A stretch of DNA of 64,000 nucleotides from UBA7916 sp036121365 (GTDB lineage Bacteria > Pseudomonadota > Gammaproteobacteria > Comchoanobacterales > Comchoanobacteraceae): the NCBI GenBank assembly GCA_036121365.1, contig JAZAFR010000029.1:58339-122338 (forward strand), given 5' to 3'. Of this stretch, positions 42,637 through 51,670 are shown piece after piece. A program made the translations under genes and the position numbers. The first letter of the stretch is position 1. Every line of letters starts with the position of its first letter. The notes below the pieces were generated by a model. It was not told where the DNA came from and searched no databases. It saw only the letters and a list, made by a program, of their open reading frames with translations.

Positions 42637-43521
42637 TTATCTAGGATTTAGTCCACTAGGACTATGATCATGATTATGGTTATTGTTACATTCGTCTATG
42701 TAGGTTTGTAGTTTGTTCCCCATAACGTCCCATGCTTTTAATACAGTGGCTTCTTGTTCCATTGGAAAAGAAAAAATGTTCTCCATTAATGACCTTATCA
42801 TGCCTGACAAGTCTTTCACAATTTCTGGTATTTTTATCTGCTTAAGAACGTCATTAAGAACATGGCCTGACATTTCAGCAGATTTTGTGATGACCCCTGT
42901 AATGATTCGTGATTGACAATTAATCAGTATCGCAACCATTTTAACCAAACAGGCCAGAGTTGAAAGTTGTATCTCAGAACCATGTTTGCCGTGTTTGGCC
43001 TTTAAACTGTCGACTGTATCTTGCATTTCTTGAAGGCTATTTTTAAGGTTGTTTTGATACCAATCTAACAAATGTTGTTTGATGGATCTTTTTTCACCTG
43101 GGATCGGTTTTGTCTCTTCAATCTTTGGTAGTAGTTTTGATATGTTCATTGCAATCCACTCTCCAATTTTCAGTGTTACCATGACCATTTGATCAATTAC
43201 CCAAGATATTTCATTTATGACAGGTATTTTTGTTGTTGTTTCCACTGTGTGTGTTGCAATAGAACCAACGATTTTGGTCAATATTTCAGTATTTATTTGT
43301 TGGCAATTGAAATAAAACTCTACAATCCCTTGTTTGTGACTTTTTAGTTTTTCAGATTGCTCTTCTAATCTAGAAGCAATTTTTTCATAATCAATGTCTT
43401 TGTGAACTTTAGATACGTAGCTTACAAAATCTTCACCTTTCATGAATCTGACTAAACGGTCAATCATTTCACGGTATGCTCTTTTATTCTCTCTAATATC
43501 ATGGGGTAACTTATCTACCAT
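42637..43521 (-). CDS. Unrecognised helical protein (effector-like ORFan)
   Basis: No family recognised. It has 294 residues, no signal peptide, mostly amphipathic helix with a possible coiled coil around residues 50-80. Two weakly hydrophobic patches (near VGSIATHTVETTTKIPVINEIS and LVKMVAILINCQ) may be buried helix or membrane contact. The C-terminus is Asn/His-rich (NNNHNHDHSPSG), a possible metal-binding or disordered tail. It lies between icd and the phosphatase gene and has its own terminator, and it diverges from the phosphatase at 43522. Confidence 0.6.
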   Translation of the reverse strand: MVDKLPHDIRENKRAYREMIDRLVRFMKGEDFVSYVSKVHKDIDYEKIASRLEEQSEKLKSHKQGIVEFYFNCQQINTEILTKIVGSIATHTVETTTKIPVINEISWVIDQMVMVTLKIGEWIAMNISKLLPKIEETKPIPGEKRSIKQHLLDWYQNNLKNSLQEMQDTVDSLKAKHGKHGSEIQLSTLACLVKMVAILINCQSRIITGVITKSAEMSGHVLNDVLKQIKIPEIVKDLSGMIRSLMENIFSFPMEQEATVLKAWDVMGNKLQTYIDECNNNHNHDHSPSGLNPR

Positions 43522-43672
43522 ATTATTCTCCTTCCTGTTGTTTGTTATATTATAGCATTAAATTCTATTTAAGTCCTGTTTTTTTGTTTTTTTTTTTACT
43601 TTTTTTACATTATTTCATTTTTTGGTCTATATAAACGACAGTAAACAAGGTTTTTGTGGGGAGGGTTTCAAT

Positions 43673-45784
43673 ATGGGACAGAGTTTTAACGATAAAATGT
43701 ACTATCAGCATTTGAATCATGATTTGCTCGATGCTTTGAGAGATACTCGTCTATTCATGCTCAATTCTGAATCAAGATCGAAAAAAGGTATTTTTTCTTA
43801 TGATAGTAGTAGCAATAGTTTGAATAAAACCGTGCAAGCTGACAAAGTTCTTGATGGAGATTTGATGGCTTTTCAGATGGAGAATACACCCGAATGGATG
43901 GGTATTACAGCGCTTGAAATGGCACGTAAGGCCATTGAACATAGTAATCTTAATTATGCTGATCGTGTTGACTGTGTGCATCAATTGATGTCATATCATC
44001 AACATTATAAAAAAGTCTATACTGAAAATCCCAATCTATCATTTGATGAAAAAATTGCAATGGCAGATAATGCAAGAGAGTACATGTATCATACCTTACT
44101 AGAATTTGGCATTGTCAATACACGATCTGATTTTAATCAATTGCGTAATTCTACACTGATGTGGCGCTTATTTGATCGTATGAATATCGATACACAATTG
44201 AAATTTCTTGATGATAAGACTGTGCATATTCATTCTGAAAAATGGGAGAATGCTTTTCCAGAACAAGATACATTACTTGCCCAATTTTCAAGTGAAGAGT
44301 ATACCAAAATGAGTCAACCCGATAAAATTATCAAATCTGTACAACAGTCATTGATCAAGAACGATGATCCCAAACGGTTGACTAGCGGTTCCCAAGAGCG
44401 TGATTGGTATACTCCCAATGCGCAAGTGACTTCTTATTCTTGTAATAATGGGTTTTCTTTTCAGTGTTGGACCAATGGAGATCTACGAACTAAAACAGAT
44501 TTTTACTCAAATGAGTTAAAACAAAAACTTCTCAGTCTCAATTTAAAACAGTTTGTGTATAATGCAACTGGTATTGATTTTTCATCTGGCAGTAAAAAAC
44601 AGTACGATGCTTTTTGTCAATCATACGATGTTTATGGAGAATCAGTCCAACTGGAACCCATTTGTGTATCCGATGAATGTCAAAGCTATGTGTCTAAGAA
44701 TAAATGGATCTTCAGTAAACAGCCGCTTGAGCCAGTCAAAACAATGATACAAGATAAATTGCAAGAAGAAGATCAAAACATTAGAGAGCGAGAAAAGCAC
44801 ATTCATATGTTGAACCATACACTGTTAAAACTGACAGGTTATGAAAATTTTTTGGTGTCTATCAATACACCTTTGGCAGTACATGGACGCATGCTATTTA
44901 CTCATAAAGATGAAATTAAGCCTTCATTGAGCCTCATTGCTTCCCGTTTGCTAAAAAATTATGGCACAGTACTTAGACTGGATGATCAAAGTGCTGCTAC
45001 TTCTGATTTTACAGATGAACTTAATGTGTATATAGATGATCCTGATTCTGTAGATTTTTCAAATTTAACTGTTTTTTTTGAAAATATCCATAGACGTGCT
45101 TGTGAGTTGTTGCGTGAAGATGGCGTTGATCAGACGCAGGTTAAAAAAGTGTTGTTCAGTTCATGTGCTTTACATGACACTTTGAGGCATTGGCATCATT
45201 ATCATAACTCCACCTATAATTCACCTCAAAAAGTACTCAACTTCACGTCTAATCTGTTGGCTTCAACTGCCTTGTTTAATGATGCTTCTCTGCTCAATAT
45301 CAAGTGCAAGAGTGGAAAAGATAGAACAGGTGTTATGCTTGCTCAAACACAAACTGCTTTTGATTTTTGGTCTGATCCCAGAAACTTTAGTACTGGCCTA
45401 CCTACTTTGACAGACTCATGTGATTGTGAATCTGATAGAAATCTTTCCCATATAAAAACATTGCTGTTCAGTGGGCACTGGCCAACTGCTGTGGCTCAAG
45501 ATTGTCAATGTGCTGCCTTAAAAAGCTTGGGTGCTCCCGTTGATGATGAGAATAGTTTACTTGACAAAACTTTGAACACTATCGGAGACGGCGCACTTTC
45601 TCAAAAACAACGGTCTTACTTGAGTAAAGAATTTTTGAATTATCATAGGCATCGTTCAGAGTATAATGGAGACTTTCATTTGAAATGTATGAAAAAAGAA
45701 AGCACATACGCTAAAATTAGCGCATTATTTCGAAAGTTTAATCCTTTTTATGCAAGCTCTCTTTCGCCAAGTATCAATAAATAA
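43673..45784 (+). CDS. Putative inositol-phosphate phosphatase with SopB/IpgD/SidF-type CX5R motif; effector candidate
   Basis: 703 residues from ATG 43673, chosen because GGGGAGGG lies 7-8 bases upstream; the frame extends to TTG 43622. The active-site-type loop CKSGKDRTG (nucleophile C545, R551) is the signature of bacterial inositol polyphosphate/phosphoinositide phosphatases such as SopB and IpgD, and of SidF. Flanking LLNIKCKSGKDRTGVMLAQTQ fits the loop plus helix. The rest (N-terminal 540 residues) is not recognised. There is no signal peptide or membrane segment. In intracellular pathogens these enzymes remodel host phosphoinositides; the same role here is inference from motif and context. 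Confidence 0.72.
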   Translation: MGQSFNDKMYYQHLNHDLLDALRDTRLFMLNSESRSKKGIFSYDSSSNSLNKTVQADKVLDGDLMAFQMENTPEWMGITALEMARKAIEHSNLNYADRVDCVHQLMSYHQHYKKVYTENPNLSFDEKIAMADNAREYMYHTLLEFGIVNTRSDFNQLRNSTLMWRLFDRMNIDTQLKFLDDKTVHIHSEKWENAFPEQDTLLAQFSSEEYTKMSQPDKIIKSVQQSLIKNDDPKRLTSGSQERDWYTPNAQVTSYSCNNGFSFQCWTNGDLRTKTDFYSNELKQKLLSLNLKQFVYNATGIDFSSGSKKQYDAFCQSYDVYGESVQLEPICVSDECQSYVSKNKWIFSKQPLEPVKTMIQDKLQEEDQNIREREKHIHMLNHTLLKLTGYENFLVSINTPLAVHGRMLFTHKDEIKPSLSLIASRLLKNYGTVLRLDDQSAATSDFTDELNVYIDDPDSVDFSNLTVFFENIHRRACELLREDGVDQTQVKKVLFSSCALHDTLRHWHHYHNSTYNSPQKVLNFTSNLLASTALFNDASLLNIKCKSGKDRTGVMLAQTQTAFDFWSDPRNFSTGLPTLTDSCDCESDRNLSHIKTLLFSGHWPTAVAQDCQCAALKSLGAPVDDENSLLDKTLNTIGDGALSQKQRSYLSKEFLNYHRHRSEYNGDFHLKCMKKESTYAKISALFRKFNPFYASSLSPSINK

Positions 45785-45802
45785 TGATGCTTTCTTGGCG
45801 TG

Positions 45803-46660
45803 TTAAACATTGGTTAGCCATTTTATAAATTTTGGTAGTTTATACGTTTTATTTATGTGCTGGTCTATAGAGAAATAGCCAGGACCGAAAACTGCAAAAC
45901 ATAAAATCAATGCAAACCATAATACTGGATACTCCCAACCCCCTCCTTCTGAGACCCAAATGTACCCAGCAGAAAAATGTCCACCTAAATAGGTAGCGAT
46001 GATTAAATAAAGTGCTGTACATAAGGCACTTAATCTGGTCAAAAATCCACATGTTATGGCAATGGATCCAAAAAATTCACACAAACCTGCAATGATGACT
46101 ACCAAGTATGGCATAGGGACACCGAGCTCGGTAAATGCCAAAACATCTACCTGTCTGAAGGTCTCTCCTGTAAACAATTTTTCACAAAAGTGGGGAATGA
46201 ATACACAGCCAATCATAACCCTTACTGTGAGTACGTGCCAGTCCAGTTTTTTTTCTCTTTTTTGATGTGTTTTGATATTGCTTTGGATATCCTCTTTGGC
46301 GATACAATAATAAATCATTATCTTGATTGCCAGTGAGATTCCAATGAGTGTCTGTATTGTTGCTTGATTTGTTTTTATTGCAATGGTTAATGCAGTCAAT
46401 CCGGTGAATAATGTGAACATGAATAGTACTGAAACCTGCTTGATGAGTTTTTTTGTTTTCATGCCTATAATATTGCTCATAGTGATACTTAAAAATATGA
46501 ACAATGATAGATTGGCTTGAAAGTCATCAGCTTGTGTTTTGTAAAGTTGTACTATGCTCATTATGACTGTAATGGCTATAATGGTTATATATGGGTATAA
46601 TAAATATGAGTTAATCTTGATATTATAAATATCTTCTGACTTTTTTAATTTGCGCTGCAT
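45803..46660 (-). CDS. DoxX-family membrane protein
   Basis: 285 residues. The C-terminal half is a DoxX-type four-helix membrane domain: VRVMIGCVFIPHFCEKLF, LGVPMPYLVVIIAGLCEFFGSIAITCGFLTRLSAL and VSEGGGWEYPVLWFALILCFAVFGPGYFSID. The N-terminal ~120 residues add about four further hydrophobic segments not typical of short DoxX proteins. Function of the family is uncertain (respiratory or sulfur/redox links). It converges on the phosphatase gene with an 18-base gap. Confidence 0.8.
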   Translation of the reverse strand: MQRKLKKSEDIYNIKINSYLLYPYITIIAITVIMSIVQLYKTQADDFQANLSLFIFLSITMSNIIGMKTKKLIKQVSVLFMFTLFTGLTALTIAIKTNQATIQTLIGISLAIKIMIYYCIAKEDIQSNIKTHQKREKKLDWHVLTVRVMIGCVFIPHFCEKLFTGETFRQVDVLAFTELGVPMPYLVVIIAGLCEFFGSIAITCGFLTRLSALCTALYLIIATYLGGHFSAGYIWVSEGGGWEYPVLWFALILCFAVFGPGYFSIDQHINKTYKLPKFIKWLTNV

Positions 46661-46887
46661 AGCTTTACCATATTAAGAATATTTTAATTTAATGATGAAT
46701 TGGCTTGATTGTAAAGAGATTTATACTTTTGTTTTTTTATTTTTATGGGTTAATCCTTCATTCGTAGTTTATTCATGATGACTTAGCTAAAATTTTTTCT
46801 AATAAGTGCCTGTTTCAAGGCTGTGTTTTTTCTCTCAGGTCATTTTTTTTTTACTTTGCTTTTTTATCTATTGAAAATGTCTGAAAA

Positions 46888-46935
46888 TTGGATTATGTTG
46901 TATGTGGTAATTGTAATGTATACTATATATTGACA
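46888..46935 (+). promoter_or_regulatory. Candidate tandem NrdR boxes at the nrdAB promoter
   Basis: Box 1 at 46920-46935 (ATACTATATATTGACA) matches 12 of 16 positions of the NrdR consensus acaCwAtATaTwGtgt, including the whole core. A degenerate copy sits about 32 bases upstream (46888-46903), the spacing seen for tandem NrdR boxes. A TTGTAT (46898-46903) and TACTAT (46921-46926) with 17-nt spacer may be the promoter, so box 1 would overlap the -10. Confidence 0.5.
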
Positions 46936-46950
46936 TGGAGCACAATTTAG

Positions 46951-49900
46951 ATGATAGTTAAAACACTTAAAAAGACAGGAGCAAAACAAGCTTTGCTCAC
47001 TCATTCTGAGCATATTCGTTTTCAGTTAGACAATATCTCTTTGGAAGAAGACAGTTTTAGTTTGGGGCAGGGGAAAAATGAGTACTTGGTACAAATTTGT
47101 GATTTGATTGGCCAAGTCTTTGGAGAAGAAAAAGAAGGTGCGCATGATGATCTTGTCGCTGCCTTGTCCAACAGTCAGGGATTTGTGCAAGAATTTGCTA
47201 CCAGTTATCGCAGTTCAGAGCAGTTATCTGAACTTTTTTATGATTTGAGTCTTTTGCTTGCCCGTAAGCGTCCAAAAAACAAATTAAAGAAATCAACATC
47301 AGCTATTGTGTTTACTTCATGTCAATATCAGCATGATTTGAAATCATTGATTGCTCATATTAACGAAAACTCTGGCGTGTATCAAAATCCTGAGAATCAG
47401 CAATTGTTTAGTAAGCGCGACAAACAACTGATTAAATTGGCTGCTGAAGAGCACAAGCTTGCGCTTGCCAGTGAGCAAACAACAGATGCTTCTAGACAGC
47501 GGATGAGTGATTTGGGTCTGAATGATGACTATCCTGTTAAGATTATTCCAAGAGCAAACTCTGAGCAATTCAGATTATTTGATCCTGCTAGGATTTATCA
47601 GGCTGTTTTGAAAGCTTTTTTGGATGTATATAAGGATTCTGATGACAAGCAAGCATGTGTGCGCAATGCGGAGTCTGTTACAGTGGAGGTGGTCAATAAA
47701 ATAAAACAGGCATCTCCAAAGGAAAAGATTGATATCGAGCAGATTCAAAGTCAAATAGAGTACTCACTGATGGAATTGAGTTTTCATGATGTTGCACGTG
47801 CTTATGTTATTTTCCGTGATGAAAAAAGTCGAGTCAGAAAAAATCGTTTAAAACAGTTGCATCAACAAATACAATCTCGTCCGGCAGACGAGCCGTCTGT
47901 TGCGATTAAAATGCCTGATGGTTCAGAATTGGCTTTGTATAAGTCTGATATTGCTAATCTATTACAGAAGGTGTTTGCTGATCACCCCCATCTGAATCAA
48001 AATAAGGTTCTAGAAGAGGCTTATCGGACGATCTTCAACGGCATAGACTATGTTGGCCTACAAGATGCTCTGATTATGAGTTGTCGTTGCTTAATAGAAA
48101 GTCATCCGGATTATAGTTTTGTAGCATCTCGTTTGTTGCGTAAGAAATTATTGGATGAAGCTTTAGGGTATTTAGATGGGCATGCTTGTACTTTAGAGGA
48201 CGATGTTGATGATTACTCTAAGTATTTGTCAGCTTACATCACAAAGGGCGTGGAAAATGGCATTTTAAATCCGGAATTAGAGAAATTTAATCTTAAAAAG
48301 TTGGCCAGTGCTCTTGATTGTTCTCGTGATTTTCAGTTCACTTATTTGGGCTTACAGACATTGTATGATCGTTATTTTATTCACGAGAACTTGGTTAGAT
48401 ATGAGCTTCCACAGATATTTTTCATGCGGGTTGCAATGGGGCTTGCTTTGAGTGACTCTGACAGGGAAGCGCAAGCAATCAGTTACTATAATGTACTGTC
48501 GACTTTCGATGCCATGTCTTCAACGCCAACGTTGTTCAATGCTGGTACCATCCACTCACAATTGTCAAGTTGCTATCTATCAACAATACCTGATAGCCTC
48601 AGAGGCATTTATTCTGGCATACAAGATAATGCACTGTTGTCAAAATTTGCAGGTGGTCTAGGAAATGATTGGACGCCGGTTAGAGCGATGGGCGCCAAAA
48701 TTAAGGGAACAAATGGACTATCTTCGGGTGTGATTCCTTTTCTCAATGTGGCAGATGCAACAGCGATTGCGGTGAACCAGGGTGGTAAGCGGAAAGGAGC
48801 TGTGTGTGGATATTTAGAAACGTGGCATTTGGATATTATGGACTTTCTCGAATTGCGTAAAAATACGGGTGATGATAGAAGGCGTACGCATGATATGAAT
48901 ACTGCGAACTGGGTGCCAGATTTGTTCATGGAGCGTGTTATGAATAAAGAGAAATGGACATTGTTTTCTCCAGACCAGGTTCCAGACTTGCATGATGCTT
49001 TCGGTGATGATTTTCGAAAGAAGTATGAGGAATATGAAAAACTTGCTAAAGAGGGCAAACTCTTGTCCAAAGAAATGGATGCAATAGTCTTGTGGCGTAA
49101 GATGTTGTCTATGTTATTTGAGACTGGTCATCCTTGGATCACATTCAAAGACCCATGTAATATTAGATCACCTCAGAGCCATCTGGCGACATTGGATAAT
49201 CCCGCAGGAAAATTGACCATTAAAAGTTCTAACCTCTGCACAGAGATTACATTGGCGACCAATGAAGAAGAAATTGCGGTTTGTAATTTGGCCAGTATCA
49301 ACTTGCCCAAACACATGAAGAATGGTCAATTGGACTTGGAGAAGCTACAAAAGACTACCAAAACCGTGATGCGAATGTTGGATAACGTGATTGATTTGAA
49401 TTTTTATCCCGTTGAGCAGGCCAAACGCTCAAATATGAAACACAGACCAGTTGGTCTCGGAGTGATGGGTTTCCAAGATGCTTTAATTGCACAGGACATT
49501 GCATATGAAAGCCAGGCTGCGATTGATTTTGCTGATCTTTCGATGGAAGCCATCAGTTATTATGCCATTTCTGCTTCCTGTGCTTTGGCCAAAGAAAGAG
49601 GTGCATATGAAACGTACGCTGGCTCTCTATGGGATCAAAAAATATTCCCAAATGATTCTATTGAACTGCTCAAGAAGCAACGAGGTGCCGGTTTTATTGA
49701 TCAAGACACCAGTGCAAGTTTGGATTGGCAGGCACTGAAAAACAAAGTGGGTCAGTACGGAATGCGCAATTCCAATGTTTTGGCAATAGCTCCGACTGCA
49801 ACAATTGCCAATATTTGTGGCGTGACCCAGTCGATAGAACCAACTTATAAAAACTTATATGTAAAATCAAATCTATCTGGTGAATTCACACTGGTCAATC

Positions 49901-50325
49901 CGGATTTGGTTAAAAAGTTGGAAGCAATGAATTTGTGGGATGAACCAATGGTTCAGGCTTTAAAATTGTCAAATGGTAGTGTGCAGGCAATTGAGCGTAT
50001 TCCAAAGGACATCCGTGATTTATTTAAAACTGCCTTTGAAATTGACCCTTCATATCTGATTGATTGTGCATCAAGACGTGCAAAGTGGATAGATCAGAGT
50101 CAGTCACTGAATTTGTATATGGCTCAAGCTTCTGGCAAAAAGCTTGATAAACTATATAAATATGCTTGGCATAAAGGTTTGAAAACGACCTATTACTTAA
50201 GGTCATTGGGAGCGACTGATTCTGAGAAATCTTCAATCAATGAACATGCACTCAATGCGGTATCATCCGGTAGCTCGCCTAAGGTCTGTTCAATCGAAGA
50301 CCCCGATTGTGAATCGTGCCAGTAA
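46951..50325 (+). CDS. nrdA: Ribonucleoside-diphosphate reductase alpha subunit with extra N-terminal domains
   Basis: Large subunit of class I ribonucleotide reductase, reduces NDPs to dNDPs. It has 1124 residues against about 760 in E. coli. Residues from about 480 on are catalytic: STPTLFNAGT, the first redox Cys in LSSCYLST, NLCTEITL (catalytic Cys), EEIAVCNLASINLP, and the C-terminal CESC redox pair at the end. The N-terminal 400 residues contain at least two ATP-cone-like regions (about 195-300 and 305-400) and a third weaker one (about 1-110). Long multi-cone NrdA proteins are known in Chlamydia. nrdB follows 25 bases later. Confidence 0.95.
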   Translation: MIVKTLKKTGAKQALLTHSEHIRFQLDNISLEEDSFSLGQGKNEYLVQICDLIGQVFGEEKEGAHDDLVAALSNSQGFVQEFATSYRSSEQLSELFYDLSLLLARKRPKNKLKKSTSAIVFTSCQYQHDLKSLIAHINENSGVYQNPENQQLFSKRDKQLIKLAAEEHKLALASEQTTDASRQRMSDLGLNDDYPVKIIPRANSEQFRLFDPARIYQAVLKAFLDVYKDSDDKQACVRNAESVTVEVVNKIKQASPKEKIDIEQIQSQIEYSLMELSFHDVARAYVIFRDEKSRVRKNRLKQLHQQIQSRPADEPSVAIKMPDGSELALYKSDIANLLQKVFADHPHLNQNKVLEEAYRTIFNGIDYVGLQDALIMSCRCLIESHPDYSFVASRLLRKKLLDEALGYLDGHACTLEDDVDDYSKYLSAYITKGVENGILNPELEKFNLKKLASALDCSRDFQFTYLGLQTLYDRYFIHENLVRYELPQIFFMRVAMGLALSDSDREAQAISYYNVLSTFDAMSSTPTLFNAGTIHSQLSSCYLSTIPDSLRGIYSGIQDNALLSKFAGGLGNDWTPVRAMGAKIKGTNGLSSGVIPFLNVADATAIAVNQGGKRKGAVCGYLETWHLDIMDFLELRKNTGDDRRRTHDMNTANWVPDLFMERVMNKEKWTLFSPDQVPDLHDAFGDDFRKKYEEYEKLAKEGKLLSKEMDAIVLWRKMLSMLFETGHPWITFKDPCNIRSPQSHLATLDNPAGKLTIKSSNLCTEITLATNEEEIAVCNLASINLPKHMKNGQLDLEKLQKTTKTVMRMLDNVIDLNFYPVEQAKRSNMKHRPVGLGVMGFQDALIAQDIAYESQAAIDFADLSMEAISYYAISASCALAKERGAYETYAGSLWDQKIFPNDSIELLKKQRGAGFIDQDTSASLDWQALKNKVGQYGMRNSNVLAIAPTATIANICGVTQSIEPTYKNLYVKSNLSGEFTLVNPDLVKKLEAMNLWDEPMVQALKLSNGSVQAIERIPKDIRDLFKTAFEIDPSYLIDCASRRAKWIDQSQSLNLYMAQASGKKLDKLYKYAWHKGLKTTYYLRSLGATDSEKSSINEHALNAVSSGSSPKVCSIEDPDCESCQ

Positions 50326-50350
50326 TTGTAATTTGTATTAAGGAGAGAAA

Positions 50351-51541
50351 ATGTCTGTAGAAACAATGACGAAAGAAAGAGTAAGCGTAGATCCGTCTGG
50401 TGTAGCGGATTTAGAAAAGTTTGAGAAATCTGAGAAAATAACCAACACTGGTGAAGGATCTGGTGCTGGGGATAAGTTCATCCCTGATGAGCTGAAAAAC
50501 GTAAAGTTGGGGGAGGATCGCGTAACAGTCAGTCAAAAGCAAATGATCAACTGTAGAGCAGATTGCAATCAGCTGCATCCGATTAAGTACATGTGGGCTT
50601 GGGATAAGTATCAAGCTGGCTGTGCCAACCATTGGATGCCTAATGAGATCAATATGGCAGCTGATATTAATTTGTGGCGTGATCCGAATGGCCTGAGTGA
50701 GCAAGAGCGAATTATTGTTGAGAGAAATCTCGGATTTTTTGCAACTGCTGATTCACTAGTGGCAAATAACATTGTTCTTGGTGTATACAAGCACATTACC
50801 AATCCAGAATGTCGACAGTATCTGTTGCGACAGGCGTTTGAAGAGGCGGTACACACCCATGCCTATCAACACGTTGTCGAAAGCCTAGCGCTTGATCAAG
50901 CTAAGATATTCAATATGTATCGAGAAGTGCCGGCTGTTGCGAAGAAAGCCAACTACGCACTGCCATTCACGCAAAGTCTTGCAGATCCTTATTTTAAAAC
51001 TGGTACAATTGAAAACGATAGACGACTGTTGAGAGATTTGATTGCTTACTATGTTGTGTTTGAAGGCATATTCTTTTATGTTGGGTTTGTACAGATTCTA
51101 TCAATGGGTCGACGTAATATGATGGTGGGGACTGCTGAGCAGTTTCAATATATTTTACGTGATGAGTCTATGCATTGTAACTTTGGTATTGATATGATCA
51201 ATCAGATCAAACTTGAGAACCCACAATTGTGGACTGCGGATTTTGAGAAGGAAATCCGATACATCATCACACAGGGTGTGGAGCTTGAGCATGAGTATGC
51301 TGTTGACACGATGAAAGATGGTGTTCTCGGACTCAACGCCGACATGTTTAGAGAGTACTTGGAATACATTGCCAATAGACGCTTTAGACAGCTGGGCATG
51401 GATGAAGAATATCCGGGTGCACAGACACCATTCCCATGGATGAGTGAGATGATTGATTTGAAGAAGGAGAAAAACTTCTTTGAAACACGTGTCACTGAGT
51501 ACCAAACGGGTGGTGCACTTGATTGGGATGATGACGAGTAA
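50351..51541 (+). CDS. nrdB: Ribonucleoside-diphosphate reductase beta subunit (Tyr-type)
   Basis: Small subunit that holds the metal centre and radical. It has 396 residues. Metal ligands are readable: D134 in ATADS, E165 and H168 in AFEEAVHTH, a Glu in YVVFEGIFFY, and Glu/His in RDESMHCNFG. The radical-site residue is Tyr172 (HTHAYQHVV), aligned with E. coli Y122. Chlamydial class Ic has Phe here in a very similar AFEEAVH context, so this one should form a tyrosyl radical. An AAGGAGAG site precedes ATG 50351. A strong terminator follows the gene. Confidence 0.96.
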   Translation: MSVETMTKERVSVDPSGVADLEKFEKSEKITNTGEGSGAGDKFIPDELKNVKLGEDRVTVSQKQMINCRADCNQLHPIKYMWAWDKYQAGCANHWMPNEINMAADINLWRDPNGLSEQERIIVERNLGFFATADSLVANNIVLGVYKHITNPECRQYLLRQAFEEAVHTHAYQHVVESLALDQAKIFNMYREVPAVAKKANYALPFTQSLADPYFKTGTIENDRRLLRDLIAYYVVFEGIFFYVGFVQILSMGRRNMMVGTAEQFQYILRDESMHCNFGIDMINQIKLENPQLWTADFEKEIRYIITQGVELEHEYAVDTMKDGVLGLNADMFREYLEYIANRRFRQLGMDEEYPGAQTPFPWMSEMIDLKKEKNFFETRVTEYQTGGALDWDDDE

Positions 51542-51560
51542 TATTCGGATCGGATGGGAG

Positions 51561-51583
51561 AGGGGGCTTATGCCCCCTTTTTT
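51561..51583 (+). terminator. Rho-independent terminator of nrdAB
   Basis: GGGGGC (51562-51567), loop TTAT, GCCCCC (51572-51577), then TTTTTT (51578-51583). A GC-rich 6-bp stem with T6 is textbook. Confidence 0.92.
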
Positions 51584-51637
51584 GCGCTGGATGACTATTT
51601 CTTCTTTTTCTTATCTGGTGATTTTATGTTTTTTTTA

Positions 51638-51646
51638 TGATATAAT
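51638..51646 (+). promoter_or_regulatory. miaA promoter, extended -10 (TGATATAAT)
   Basis: Perfect TGnTATAAT, identical to the gyrA element, 24 bases before ATG 51671, with no clear -35. The leader would be about 18 nt and the Shine-Dalgarno is weak. Confidence 0.6.
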
Positions 51647-51670
51647 TAATAAAAACAGTGGTTTATTATA

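Noticed and set aside
50351..51541. Class Ic (Mn/Fe, Phe-type) NrdB
   Set aside because: The radical position is Tyr172, not Phe, despite the chlamydia-like surroundings.
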